A stretch of DNA of 64,000 nucleotides from Allobosea sp039673065 (lineage in GTDB: Bacteria > Pseudomonadota > Alphaproteobacteria > Rhizobiales > Beijerinckiaceae). Under the pieces are notes generated by a model. The model made no database searches and was not told where the DNA came from. It saw only the letters and a list, made by a program, of their open reading frames with translations. Below, in pieces: positions 51,471 to 60,539 of the stretch (positions are counted from its first letter, which is position 1; each line of letters opens with the position of its first letter). Position numbers and translations under genes: made by a program. The DNA lies in assembly GCF_039673065.1 (NCBI RefSeq), contig NZ_JBDJKW010000007.1, positions 1 to 64,000 of the forward strand. Reading direction: 5' to 3'.

Positions 51471-53129
51471 TCAGCGGAACAGCGCCGCCGACTTGGTCAG
51501 CGTCACCCACACGCCCCAGGCCAGCGGGATGCCGACGAAGGCCCAGGCGACGAGGGCCGCGCCGTTGAAGCCGCCCTTGCCGATGCCGAAAGAGCCGTAT
51601 TGCAGGCTGGCGGCGGCATTGGCGCTGCGGGCCTGTAGCGCCGCGACCTCGGCGTCCTTCATGAACCAGCGGGCCGCGACCGGGCGGACGAGCAGGTTGC
51701 ACAGGAAGCCGAGCACCAGCATCCCGGCCAGGATGTACATGGTTCGGTCGTAGACCTGCGCGCGCGGCACGCCGGCCGCGATCTGCGCCTCGCGGATATA
51801 GTTCACCACGACCGGGCCGATGATGCCGGCGGTCGACCAGGCTGTCAGCAGCCGGCCGTGGATCGCGCCGACGAACTGGGTGCCGAACATGTCGGCGAGA
51901 TAGGCCGGCACCGTGGCGAAGCCGCCGCCATACATCGACAGGATGATGCAGAAGAAGGCGACGAACAGCGCCAGCGAGCCGGCATGCGCCGCCCAGGGCG
52001 ACAGCGCGTAGAGCAGGATGCCAAGCCCGAAGAAGGTGGCATAGGTCATCTTGCGCCCGAGCTTGTCCGACAGCGAGGCCCAGAAGAAGCGCCCGGCGAT
52101 GTTGAACAGCGACAGCAGGCCGACGAAGGCCGCCGCGATCGTGGCGATCTGCTTCTTCTGCTCGGCGTCGAGCGCGCCGAAAGCGAGCTCCGGCCGGCCG
52201 ATCAGCGAGCCCGCGAAGATCTCCTGGAGCATCGGCGAGGCCATGCCGATCACGCCGATGCCGGCCGAGACGTTGAGGCACAGCACCGCCCAGATCAGCC
52301 AGAACTGCGGGGTCTTGTGCGCGTTCTTCAGGTGGACATGGCCGGAGGTGATCATGGCGTTCTGCGTCGCCGGCGGCGTCCAGCCCTCCGGGCGCCAGCC
52401 CGCGGGCGGGATGCGGTAGCCGAAGGTGCCGACCATCATGAAGACGAAGTAGATCCCCGCCATCACGACGAAGGTCTCCCAGACGCCGACCGAGGTCGGG
52501 GTCTTGAAGTGGTTCATCAGGATGTCGGCCAGCGGCGAGCCGATCATCGCGCCACCGCCGAAGCCCATGATCGCCATGCCGGTGGCCATGCCGCGCCGGT
52601 CGGGGAACCACTTCACCAGGGTGGAGACCGGCGAGATGTAGCCGAGGCCCAGCCCGATGCCGCCGATCACGCCGGAGCCGACCCAGAGCATCCAGAGCTG
52701 GTGGGTATAGACGCCGACGGCCGAGATCAGCAGGCCGCCGCACCAGCACAGCGTCGAGGCGAAGGCGGCCTTGCGCGGGCCGACGCGCTCGAGCCAGCCG
52801 CCCCAGATGGCGGCGGAAGAGCCGAGCAGCACGAAGAACAGCGTGTACATCCAGCCGAGATCGGCGACGCGCCAGTCGCAGCTGGTGGTGAACAGGGCCG
52901 AGAGCAGGCCGGTGTCGGCGGCGCAGGCCACCGGCTTGGCGACGCCGATCGCCTGGCTGAGCGGCAGCCAGAACACCGAGAAGCCGTAGGCCATGCCGAT
53001 GCACAGATGGATGCACAGGGCCGCTGGCGGCACGAGCCAGCGGTTGAATCCCGGTTTCGCGATGATGCGGTCGCGGTCGAGCAGGCCCGCCGGGCCTGAG
53101 ACCTGACCGATGTCCTGGGCTATGGTCAT
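51471..53129 (-). CDS. MFS transporter of the oxalate/formate antiporter (OFA) family
   Basis: Protein of 552 aa with 12-14 membrane segments. The CIHLCIGMAYGFSVFWLPLS segment in the first span region, LGLGYISPVSTLVKWFPDRRGMATGMAIMGFGGGAMIGSPLA, and SDKLGRKMTYATFFGLG are typical of OxlT-related proteins. The extra soluble insert between the two halves (PAGWRPEGWTPPATQNAMI) is common in large OFA members. The substrate is probably a small carboxylate such as oxalate or formate; the formate dehydrogenase operon directly upstream on the same strand supports this. No oxalyl-CoA genes are in the window. Confidence 0.88.
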   Translation of the reverse strand: MTIAQDIGQVSGPAGLLDRDRIIAKPGFNRWLVPPAALCIHLCIGMAYGFSVFWLPLSQAIGVAKPVACAADTGLLSALFTTSCDWRVADLGWMYTLFFVLLGSSAAIWGGWLERVGPRKAAFASTLCWCGGLLISAVGVYTHQLWMLWVGSGVIGGIGLGLGYISPVSTLVKWFPDRRGMATGMAIMGFGGGAMIGSPLADILMNHFKTPTSVGVWETFVVMAGIYFVFMMVGTFGYRIPPAGWRPEGWTPPATQNAMITSGHVHLKNAHKTPQFWLIWAVLCLNVSAGIGVIGMASPMLQEIFAGSLIGRPELAFGALDAEQKKQIATIAAAFVGLLSLFNIAGRFFWASLSDKLGRKMTYATFFGLGILLYALSPWAAHAGSLALFVAFFCIILSMYGGGFATVPAYLADMFGTQFVGAIHGRLLTAWSTAGIIGPVVVNYIREAQIAAGVPRAQVYDRTMYILAGMLVLGFLCNLLVRPVAARWFMKDAEVAALQARSANAAASLQYGSFGIGKGGFNGAALVAWAFVGIPLAWGVWVTLTKSAALFR

Positions 53130-53230
53130 GACGCGTTTCCTTCCCCCAAAGCAAAGCTTCGCCGTTCGCGCCGGGTAGGTTCCCGGCTCGTTGTACTCGT
53201 CGATCGCGGCGCGGTGAGCGCTCTTTGTCG

Positions 53231-53503
53231 TCAGCCTCCGCCGCCCGGCCTGATCAGCGGCAGCGCGCGTCTCAGCAGGGGGGAGAGGCCGTCCGGCCGG
53301 GCGGTGTAGGCGGCGAGAAAGTCCGCGCGCATCCGCCTGGTCCAGAACTGGTTGATATGGTCGGCGACCGAGGCGGCGGCCTCGGCCTCGGGATAGGATT
53401 TGAAGAAGTCGGCGATCTGCCCGGCCATCCGCGTCAGCTTGGCGAGCTTGTCGTCGGCATGGGCGTCCGTCCCGGCGGGGGGCTGCTCAGTCGTCTGCGT
53501 CAT
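53231..53503 (-). CDS. fdsD: Formate dehydrogenase delta subunit
   Basis: Small protein (90 aa) equivalent to FdsD, needed for assembly or activity of the molybdenum formate dehydrogenase. The helical segment KLAKLTRMAGQIADFFKSYP, then VADHINQFWTRRMRADFLAAY, is characteristic. The ATG overlaps the fdhD stop by four bases. It is the last gene of the fds operon. Confidence 0.92.
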   Translation of the reverse strand: MTQTTEQPPAGTDAHADDKLAKLTRMAGQIADFFKSYPEAEAAASVADHINQFWTRRMRADFLAAYTARPDGLSPLLRRALPLIRPGGGG

Positions 53504-54348
53504 GGAAAGGCGGTCTCACGCTCTGGTGTCAGGTCGCCGGTGAAGACGATGCAGCCGTCACGGCGGGCGACGGCGACCAGGGTCATGCCCAGCGCGCGGG
53601 CGCGCTCGACGGCGAGCGAGGTGGGCGCCGAGACCGCGACGAGGGTCGAGGCTCCGAAGATCGCGGTTTTCTCGACCATCTCGAAGGAGGCGCGGCTGGT
53701 GACGAGCACGAAGCCGTCGCCGGCCGTGGCGCCGGCGCGCAGCCGGGCGCCGATCAGCTTGTCGAGCGCGTTGTGGCGGCCGACATCCTCGCGTGCCGCC
53801 AGGATGCTGCCGTCGCGCCCGCACCAGGCGGCGGCGTGGACGGAGCGGGTCAGGCGGTGCAGCGGCTGGCAGGTTTCGAGCGCTTCCAGCGCCGCGGCGA
53901 CGGCCTGCGGCGTGATCGTACTGGCGTCGCGCAGGCCCCCGGGCGCGGCGGACGGGATGTCGGCCAGCGATTCGACCCCGCACAACCCGCACGACGTCCG
54001 TCCCGACAGGTTGCGCCGGCGGGCGAGATGCTCGCGGAAACGACCGGGCGCGAGGTCGACGCTGGCGACGATGCCCTCGGCCCGCGGCGTGATGGTGATG
54101 CCGCGGATCTCGTCCACCGTGCGGATGATGCCCTCGGTCAGGCTGAAGCCGGTGACGAAATCCTCGAGGTCGGAGGGCGTCGCCATCATCACCGCATAGG
54201 GCAGGGTGCCGTAGACGATGTTGACGGCGGCTTCCGACACGACCTCGGCGCTGCCCTTGGTCGCGGACCCGGCGGCGTCGAAGCGGATGGTGCGGGCGGC
54301 CATGGCGATGCTCGCGGGCGGCTGGGCGGGCGCGCTATTCCGCGGCAT
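53500..54348 (-). CDS. fdhD: Formate dehydrogenase accessory sulfurtransferase FdhD
   Basis: FdhD (282 aa) passes sulfur to the molybdenum cofactor of the formate dehydrogenase. The essential C-x-x-C loop appears as S-C-G-L-C-G (about residues 120-125). FVTGFSLTEGIIRTVDEI, SVHAAAWCGRDGSILAAREDVGRHNALDKLIG and SRASFEMVEKTAIFGA are typical. It overlaps the end of fdsA by 14 bases and fdsD by four, so it is made together with its client enzyme. Confidence 0.96.
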   Translation of the reverse strand: MPRNSAPAQPPASIAMAARTIRFDAAGSATKGSAEVVSEAAVNIVYGTLPYAVMMATPSDLEDFVTGFSLTEGIIRTVDEIRGITITPRAEGIVASVDLAPGRFREHLARRRNLSGRTSCGLCGVESLADIPSAAPGGLRDASTITPQAVAAALEALETCQPLHRLTRSVHAAAWCGRDGSILAAREDVGRHNALDKLIGARLRAGATAGDGFVLVTSRASFEMVEKTAIFGASTLVAVSAPTSLAVERARALGMTLVAVARRDGCIVFTGDLTPERETAFP

Positions 54349-57217
54349 CGGGAAGGCGTCCGGAAATCCGCCGCAGGGTGACGTCCTCCTCGAAGTTCTT
54401 CTCCTGCCATTGCGAATAATGGTTGGTCCGCCGTACCTCGACCGCCGTGACCTTGTATTCCGGGCAGTTGGTGGCCCAGTCGGAATAGTCGGTAGTGATC
54501 ACGTTGGCGCCGGTCTTGGCATGGTGGAAGGTGGTGTAGACCACGCCCGGCTGCATGCGTTCCGAGACCAGGGCGCGCAGGGCGATGTCGCCGGAGCGGC
54601 TGGCCAGCGAGACCAGGTCGCCGTCGACGATGCCGCGGCTTTCGGCGTCGAACGGGTGGATCTCCAGCACGTCTTCGTCGTGCCAGGCCTGGTTGTCGGT
54701 GCGCCGGGTCTGCGCGCCGACATTGTACTGCGACAGGATGCGCCCGGTGGTGAGCAGCAGCGGGTAGCGCGGGCCGGTGCGCTCGTCGGTCGGGACGAAC
54801 TCCGTGATCATGAACTTGCCCTTGCCGCGCACGAAGCGGTCGACATGCATCAGCGGCGTGCCGGACGGCGCCTTCTCGTTGCAGGGCCACTGCACCGAGC
54901 CCAGCGCCTCGAGCTTCTCGTAGGAGACGCCGGCGAAGCTCGGGGTCAGGCGGGCGATCTCGTCCATGATCTCGCCGGGATGGGCGTAGTCCATCTCGTA
55001 GCCGAGCGCGCGGGCGAGCTCGCTGGTCACCTGCCATTCGGCCTTGCCGGAGAGCGGCTCCATCACCTTGCGCACGCGGTTGATGCGGCGCTCGGCATTG
55101 GTGAAGGTGCCGTCCTTCTCCAGGAAGCTGGCGCCCGGCAGGAAGACATGGGCGTATTTCGCCGTCTCGTTCAGGAAGATGTCCTGGATGACGACGCATT
55201 CCATCGCCGCCAGCCCGGCGGTGACGTGCTTGGTGTTCGGATCCGACTGGGCGATGTCCTCGCCCTGGACATAGAGGCCCTTGAAGCCGCCCTCGACCGC
55301 CTCGTCGAGCATGTTGGTGATGCGCAGGCCCTGCTCGGCGTCGAGCGGCACGCCCCACATCATCTCGAAGACCTGCCGCGTCGCGTCGTCGGCGACATGG
55401 CGATAGCCCGAGAACTCGTGCGGGAAGGAGCCCATGTCGCATGAGCCCTGCACGTTGTTCTGCCCGCGCAGCGGATTGATGCCGACGCCGTCGCGGCCGA
55501 TATTGCCGGTCGCCATGGCGAGGTTGGCCATCGCCATCACCGTGGTCGAGCCCTGGCTGTGCTCGGTCACGCCCAGCCCGTAATAGATCGCGGCATTGCC
55601 GCCGGTGGCGTAGAGCCGGGCCGCGGCGCGCACCTCTTGCGCCTGCACGCCGGTGTACTGCTCGGTCGCCTCCGGCGAGGTCTCCTCGCGGGCGACGAAG
55701 CGGGCCCAGGCCTCGAAATCGGCGAGGTCGCAGCGCTCGCGCACATAGACCTCGTCGACCAGCCCCTCGGTCACCACGACATGGGCGAGCGCGTTGATCA
55801 GCGCGACGTTCGTGCCGGGCTTCAGCGCGAGATGATGGTCGGCCTTCACATGCGGCGTCTTCACCAGGTCGATCCGGCGCGGATCGGCGACGATCAGCCG
55901 GGCGCCCTGGCGGATGCGCTTCTTCATGCGCGAGCCGAAGACGGGGTGGCCGTCGGTCGGGTTGGCGCCGATCACCAGGATCACGTCGGCCTTGGCGACC
56001 GACTTGAAGTCCTGCGTGCCAGCGGAGGTGCCGAGCGTGGTGCGCAGGCCGTAGCCGGTCGGCGAATGGCAGACGCGGGCGCAGGTATCGACATTGTTGT
56101 TGCCGAAGGCGGCACGCACCAGCTTCTGGACGAGGAAGACCTCCTCGTTGGTGCAGCGCGACGAGGTGATGGCGCCGACCGATTCACGGCCGTACTTGGC
56201 CTGGATGCGCTTGAACTCGGACGCCGCGTGGCCGATCGCCTCCTCCCAGGAGACCTCGCGCCAGGGATCGGTGATCCGCTCGCGGATCATCGGCTTGGTG
56301 ATGCGGTCCTTGTGGGTGGCGTAGCCCCAGGCGAAGCGGCCCTTGATGCAGGAATGCCCTTCGTTCGCCTGGCCGCCCTTGTAGGGCACCATGCGCACGA
56401 CGCGGTCGCCCTGCATCTCGGCCTTGAACGAACAGCCGACGCCGCAATAGGCGCAGGTCGTCACCTTGGAATGCTCGGGCTGGCCGAGCTCGATCACCTT
56501 GTTCTCGATCAGCGTGGCGGTCGGGCAGGCCTGGACGCAGGCGCCGCAGGAGACGCATTCCGAGCCGAGGAAATCGCTCGAGCCTGGCGCGACCCGCGAG
56601 TCGAAGCCGCGGCCGGTGATCGTCAGCGCAAACGTGCCCTGCACCTCGGCGCAGGCCCGCACGCAGCGATTGCAGACGATGCATTTCGACGGGTCATAGG
56701 TGAAATACGGGTTCGATTCGTCCTTGGGCAGCCAGTTCTCGTTGGCGTGGCCGTCGGTCGAGACCGGCTTGACGTGGTTTTCGCCCTCGTAGCCGTAGCG
56801 GACCTCGCGCAGGCCGACCGCGCCGGCCATGTCCTGCAATTCGCAATCGCCATTGGCCGAGCAGGTCAGGCAGTCGAGCGGGTGGTCGGAGATGTAGAGC
56901 TCCATCACGCCCTTGCGCAGGCCCGACAGCTTCTCCGACTGGGTGCGCACCACCATGCCCTGTTCGGCCGGCGTGGTGCAGGAGGCCGGCGTGCTGCGCC
57001 GCCCCTCGATCTCGACGAGGCAGAGCCGGCAGGAGCCGAAGGGCTCCAGCATGTCGGTGGCGCAGAGCTTCGGGATCTTGGTGCCGAGGCTCATCGCGGC
57101 CGCCATCACCGAAGTGCCGGCGGGCACCGAAACCTCCTGGCCGTCGATGGTCAGCGTCACCGTCTCCTCGGCGAGGCGGATCGGCGTCCCGTAGTCGAGC
57201 TCCTTGATCAGGCTCAT
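54335..57217 (-). CDS. fdsA: NAD-dependent formate dehydrogenase, alpha (molybdenum) subunit
   Basis: Catalytic subunit (960 aa) oxidising formate to carbon dioxide. In order: N-terminal [2Fe-2S] domain (KLCATDMLEPFGSCRLCLVE), a His/Cys cluster site (HPLDCLTCSANGDCELQ), two ferredoxin-type [4Fe-4S] sites (CIVCNRCVRAC and CVSCGACVQAC), another cluster motif (TCAYCGVGC) and the bis-MGD domains with the molybdenum-ligand cysteine in D-T-C-A-R-V-C-H-S-P-T. C-terminal dinucleotide-binding segments include QYNVGAQTRRTDNQ. Electrons pass to FdsB and NAD. The gene starts ten bases after fdsB. Cytoplasmic, with no signal sequence. Confidence 0.97.
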   Translation of the reverse strand: MSLIKELDYGTPIRLAEETVTLTIDGQEVSVPAGTSVMAAAMSLGTKIPKLCATDMLEPFGSCRLCLVEIEGRRSTPASCTTPAEQGMVVRTQSEKLSGLRKGVMELYISDHPLDCLTCSANGDCELQDMAGAVGLREVRYGYEGENHVKPVSTDGHANENWLPKDESNPYFTYDPSKCIVCNRCVRACAEVQGTFALTITGRGFDSRVAPGSSDFLGSECVSCGACVQACPTATLIENKVIELGQPEHSKVTTCAYCGVGCSFKAEMQGDRVVRMVPYKGGQANEGHSCIKGRFAWGYATHKDRITKPMIRERITDPWREVSWEEAIGHAASEFKRIQAKYGRESVGAITSSRCTNEEVFLVQKLVRAAFGNNNVDTCARVCHSPTGYGLRTTLGTSAGTQDFKSVAKADVILVIGANPTDGHPVFGSRMKKRIRQGARLIVADPRRIDLVKTPHVKADHHLALKPGTNVALINALAHVVVTEGLVDEVYVRERCDLADFEAWARFVAREETSPEATEQYTGVQAQEVRAAARLYATGGNAAIYYGLGVTEHSQGSTTVMAMANLAMATGNIGRDGVGINPLRGQNNVQGSCDMGSFPHEFSGYRHVADDATRQVFEMMWGVPLDAEQGLRITNMLDEAVEGGFKGLYVQGEDIAQSDPNTKHVTAGLAAMECVVIQDIFLNETAKYAHVFLPGASFLEKDGTFTNAERRINRVRKVMEPLSGKAEWQVTSELARALGYEMDYAHPGEIMDEIARLTPSFAGVSYEKLEALGSVQWPCNEKAPSGTPLMHVDRFVRGKGKFMITEFVPTDERTGPRYPLLLTTGRILSQYNVGAQTRRTDNQAWHDEDVLEIHPFDAESRGIVDGDLVSLASRSGDIALRALVSERMQPGVVYTTFHHAKTGANVITTDYSDWATNCPEYKVTAVEVRRTNHYSQWQEKNFEEDVTLRRISGRLPDAAE

Positions 57218-57227
57218 CGCGGTCTCC

Positions 57228-58808
57228 TCACTCGGCTGCCTGCGCCACGGCGTCAGCCGGCGGCCGGTCGAAATCCTCGGCGAAATGGTTCAGCGCGCTC
57301 ATCACCGGCATCGGCGTCAGCCCGCCCATGGCGCAGAGCGAGGCGTCGGTCATCAGCGTGGCGAGATCGCGCAGCACGGCGATGTTCTTCGGCCGCTCGA
57401 CCCCGGCGATGATCCTGTCCATCACCTCGACGCCGCGCGTCGCGCCGATGCGGCACGGCGTGCACTTGCCGCAGCTCTCCTTGGCGCAGAAGGCGAAGGC
57501 GAAGCGGGCCTGCCGGGCCATGTCGACCGTGTCGTCGAAGACCACGATGCCGCCATGGCCGAGCATGGCGCGGATCGCGGCCAGCGCCTCGTAATCCATC
57601 GGCGTGTCGAGCTGCCCGGCTGTGAGATAGGCGCCGAGCGGCCCGCCGACCTGCACGGCCCGGATCGGCCGGCCGCTCAGCGTGCCGCCGCCCATGTCCT
57701 CGATGATCTCGCGCAGCGAGATGCCGAAGGCGAGCTCGACCAGCCCGCCGCGGCGGATATTGCCGCCGAGCTGCACCGGCAGCGTTCCGCGCGAGCGGCC
57801 CATGCCGAAATCCGCATAGGCCTGCGCGCCGTGATCGATGATCCAGGGCACGGCCGCGAGCGACAGCACGTTGTTGACCACGGTCGGCTTGCCGAACAGG
57901 CCCTGCAGCGCCGGCAGCGGCGGCTTGGCGCGCACGATGGCGCGCTTGCCTTCCAGGCTTTCCAGCAGCGAGGTCTCCTCGCCGCAGATATAGGCGCCGG
58001 CGCCGACGCGGATCTCCATATCGAAGGCCCGGCCCGAGCCGAGCACCGAGGCGCCGAGGATGCCGGCCGTGCGCGCGATCTCGATCGCGCGCCGCATGGT
58101 GGCGATCGCGTGCGGATATTCCGAGCGGATATAGAGATAGCCCTTGGTCGCTCCGACCGCGAGGCCGGTGATCGCCATGCCCTCGACCAGCAGGAAGGGA
58201 TCACCCTCGAACAGCATGCGGTCGGCGAAGGTGCCGCTGTCGCCCTCGTCGCCGTTGCAGACCACGTATTTGCGGTCGGCCTCGGCGTCGTGGACGGTCT
58301 TCCACTTGATGCCGGTCGGGAAGCCGGCGCCGCCGCGGCCGCGCAGGCCGGAGGCGCGCACCGCCTCGACGATCTCGGCGCCGGCCATGGCGGCGGCCTT
58401 CTCCAGGCCCTTCAGGCCGCCATGGGCGCGATACTCCGCCAGCGAGAGCGGCGCGATCACCCCGACGCGCGCGAAGGTGAGGCGCTGCTGGCGCTTCATC
58501 CAGTCGAGCTCTTCGACCGGGCCGAGCCGCAGCGCGTGGGCGCCGCCGGCGGTGAGGCCGGCCTCGAATAGCGCGGCGACGTCCTTGGCCGTCACCGGGC
58601 CGTAAGCGATGCGGCCTGCCTGCGTCTCGACTTCGACCATCGGCTCGAGCCAGAGCATGCCGCGGCTGCCGTTGCGGACGATCTCGACCGGCTCGCCGCG
58701 AGCGTCCGCCTCGCGCGAGATCGCCTTGGCCACGGCCTCGGCGCCGACCGAGAGGGCGGCGGCGTCGATTGGAACATAGATGCGGACGGGATTCATGCCT
58801 GCGCTCAT
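57228..58808 (-). CDS. fdsB: NAD-dependent formate dehydrogenase, beta (NADH/FMN) subunit
   Basis: Diaphorase subunit (526 aa) that hands electrons to NAD. An N-terminal thioredoxin-like part is followed by the FMN site GRGGAGFPTGIKW, the NAD-binding GAGAYICGEETSLLESLEGKR and the [4Fe-4S] motif ESCGKCTPCRIG, as in complex I NuoF. The ATG at 58808 (MSAGMNPVRIYVP) overlaps the fdsG stop by four bases; a further upstream ATG at 58823 lies inside fdsG. Confidence 0.96.
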   Translation of the reverse strand: MSAGMNPVRIYVPIDAAALSVGAEAVAKAISREADARGEPVEIVRNGSRGMLWLEPMVEVETQAGRIAYGPVTAKDVAALFEAGLTAGGAHALRLGPVEELDWMKRQQRLTFARVGVIAPLSLAEYRAHGGLKGLEKAAAMAGAEIVEAVRASGLRGRGGAGFPTGIKWKTVHDAEADRKYVVCNGDEGDSGTFADRMLFEGDPFLLVEGMAITGLAVGATKGYLYIRSEYPHAIATMRRAIEIARTAGILGASVLGSGRAFDMEIRVGAGAYICGEETSLLESLEGKRAIVRAKPPLPALQGLFGKPTVVNNVLSLAAVPWIIDHGAQAYADFGMGRSRGTLPVQLGGNIRRGGLVELAFGISLREIIEDMGGGTLSGRPIRAVQVGGPLGAYLTAGQLDTPMDYEALAAIRAMLGHGGIVVFDDTVDMARQARFAFAFCAKESCGKCTPCRIGATRGVEVMDRIIAGVERPKNIAVLRDLATLMTDASLCAMGGLTPMPVMSALNHFAEDFDRPPADAVAQAAE

Positions 58809-59278
58809 GCTTGCGCTCCGCACAGGGAGGCGATGCGGTCGGCGTCGACCCGGCCGAGCAGCTCGCCATCGACCAGGGCCGAGGGGCCGAGCGCGCAGTT
58901 GCCGAGGCAGTAGACCGTCTCGACCGCGGCGCGGTCATGCGGCCCGTGCGCGTCGACGACGATGCCGTGGTCACGGGCGAGGTCGCCGACCAGCGTCTCG
59001 CAGCCCAGCGCCTGGCAGGCTTCCGCCCGGCACAGCTTGACCACGCGTTGCGGCGGCGGCGCGCTGCGGAAGTCATGATAGAAGGAGATGGTGCCGTGCA
59101 CGTCGGCCCGCGAGACGTTAAGCGCCTCGGCGATCAGCGGCACGGCCTGCGGCTCGACGCAGCCGAACGCCTCCTGCAAAGCGTGCAGGATCGGCAGCAT
59201 CGCGCCTTCCAGCGACGCCAGTTCGTCGATGATCGCCTGGGCCTGCGCCTCGTTCCACGCCGGATACGCCGCCATCAT
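58805..59278 (-). CDS. fdsG: NAD-dependent formate dehydrogenase, gamma ([2Fe-2S]) subunit
   Basis: NuoE-like subunit (157 aa) with a [2Fe-2S] cluster bound by C-x4-C (LCRAEAC) and C-x3-C (CLGNC). The start MMAAYPAWNEAQAQAIIDEL could also be read one codon later. LPILHALQEAFGCVEPQAVPLIAEALNVSRADV fits the family. First gene of the operon; its promoter lies in the 220-base region up to the LysR gene. Confidence 0.95.
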   Translation of the reverse strand: MMAAYPAWNEAQAQAIIDELASLEGAMLPILHALQEAFGCVEPQAVPLIAEALNVSRADVHGTISFYHDFRSAPPPQRVVKLCRAEACQALGCETLVGDLARDHGIVVDAHGPHDRAAVETVYCLGNCALGPSALVDGELLGRVDADRIASLCGAQA

Positions 59279-59331
59279 TCCTCCCCCGAGCCTCGTCGGA
59301 CGGCTCTTGCGGCGAAGGTGACCCTTTCTGG

Positions 59332-59348
59332 AACGATTTCAAATCGTT
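59332..59348. promoter_or_regulatory. 17-bp palindrome near the fdsG start
   Basis: AACGATTT-C-AAATCGTT, a perfect inverted repeat, lies about 54 bases before the fdsG start, close enough to overlap the promoter or transcription start. It differs from the LysR-type sites, so a second regulator may bind here. Confidence 0.5.
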
Positions 59349-59359
59349 TGTTTCGACTA

Positions 59360-59382
59360 ATTGATAGGCAAGACCTATCAAT
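59360..59382. promoter_or_regulatory. LysR-type operator 1 (fds)
   Basis: ATTGATAGG and CCTATCAAT form a perfect 9-bp inverted repeat with a five-base spacer; the core reads GATAG-N7-CTATC. The dyad with a T-N11-A style core is typical of LysR-family binding sites, and a LysR gene is adjacent. Confidence 0.75.
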
Positions 59383-59488
59383 CGGGAGTCCTGCGGGAGG
59401 CTGATCGTCGCGCGCAGCCCGGATCGAGCCGGCCATTCGTCGAAACACGTTTCGCTGTGGCGCTGCGAAAACCCGGATTGCAGTGCAG

Positions 59489-59507
59489 CGATAGGCGAAG
59501 GCTATCG
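59489..59507. promoter_or_regulatory. LysR-type operator 2 (fds)
   Basis: CGATAG and CTATCG with a seven-base spacer repeat the GATAG-N7-CTATC core of operator 1, centred 127 bases away. It overlaps the last codons of the LysR gene. Confidence 0.55.
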
Positions 59508-60416
59508 GATGATGGCGCGTCGCGGCAGCGCGGCGTCGATGACCGGCCTGGTCATCATCAGCAGGTTGCGCGCCAGCGGCGCGATCGGCTGCCGGTCGGG
59601 TACGATGAGGCCGATCGTGCGTTGCGCCTCGGGCGCGACCAGCTGCAGGGCGCGCGTGCCGATCGGGATGCCGAAGAACTCCAGAAGCTGCAGCGAGACG
59701 ATGCTGGCGACACCCTCGATCCCGGCATGGGAGCAGAGGTTGAAGATCGAATTGGTCTCGATCGCCGCGCGCGGTGCGGCGCCGACCGAGCGGAAAATCC
59801 CGTCGATGATGCGCCGGTTCTGCATGTCGGAGGTCAGAAGGCAGAGTTTGTGCTCGGCCGCCTCCAGCCAGGTGATGGTGTCGCGGCCGCCGAGCGGCCC
59901 GTCCTCGCGCGTCAGCAGCACGTAGGATTCGAGGTAGATCGGCTTCGAGATCACCCGCTCCAGCGGCTCGTTGTCGAGATAGCTCAGCCCGACATCGAGT
60001 TCGAAATTGTCCATGCCCTGCTGGATCTGCTGCGAGGTCAGCGAGAGCACGGTCAGCGAGACTGCCGGATAGCGCGCCGAGAACGGCGCGGTGATGTGTG
60101 CGATCATCGGCAGGGCGGTGGGGATCGCGCCGAGCCGGATGCGGCCGGAGACGCCCTCGCGCAGCTCGGCGATCGCCTCCTTCATCAGGTCGGCTTCCGC
60201 CAGCATGCGCCGGGCATGGGCAAGCACCACCTCGCCCTCCGGGGTGAAGCCCTGGAAGCGGCGTCCGCGCTCGACGATCAGCACGCCGAGCTCGTCCTCG
60301 AGCTGGCCGATCGCCGCCGACAACGTCGGCTGCGAGACATGGCAAGCCTCGGCGGCGCGGCGGAAATGCTTCTCTCGGGCCAGGGCGTCGAGATAGATGA
60401 GCTGGCGGATGATCAC
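59502..60416 (-). CDS. LysR-family regulator of the formate dehydrogenase operon
   Basis: Protein of 304 aa from a GTG at 60416 (VIIRQLIYLDALAREKHFRR). The N-terminal helix-turn-helix (AAEACHVSQPTLSAAIGQLEDELG, about residues 21-44) is followed by a LysR effector domain (GRIRLGAIPTALPMIAHIT, about residue 92). It lies just upstream of fdsG on the same strand, separated by operator-like sites, matching the FdsR position in other bacteria. The ligand is probably formate or a C1 signal, by inference. No clear ribosome binding site precedes the GTG, and no ATG gives a better start. Confidence 0.92.
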   Translation of the reverse strand: MIIRQLIYLDALAREKHFRRAAEACHVSQPTLSAAIGQLEDELGVLIVERGRRFQGFTPEGEVVLAHARRMLAEADLMKEAIAELREGVSGRIRLGAIPTALPMIAHITAPFSARYPAVSLTVLSLTSQQIQQGMDNFELDVGLSYLDNEPLERVISKPIYLESYVLLTREDGPLGGRDTITWLEAAEHKLCLLTSDMQNRRIIDGIFRSVGAAPRAAIETNSIFNLCSHAGIEGVASIVSLQLLEFFGIPIGTRALQLVAPEAQRTIGLIVPDRQPIAPLARNLLMMTRPVIDAALPRRAIIR

Positions 60417-60539
60417 CGTCGTCGAAAACCGTTGCGGGCCGGCAGCACGCTGCCGGCCCGGGAGCCTGATGTTGCGCCAGACACTGTCCCGTTTGTCCCG
60501 CCCTGTCCAAGGAAAGCGTCGCCTGAGGGCGGGCCGGGC

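Larger units (their letters stand above)
59279..59501 (-). promoter_or_regulatory. fds operon promoter region
   Basis: The 223 bases between fdsG and the LysR-type gene are clearly less GC-rich than the flanks and packed with inverted repeats: a 17-bp palindrome (59332-59348), a LysR-type site (59360-59382), a CGAAAC-AC-GTTTCG repeat (59441-59454) and a second LysR-like site at the right edge. This is the expected control region for the operon. Confidence 0.75.
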
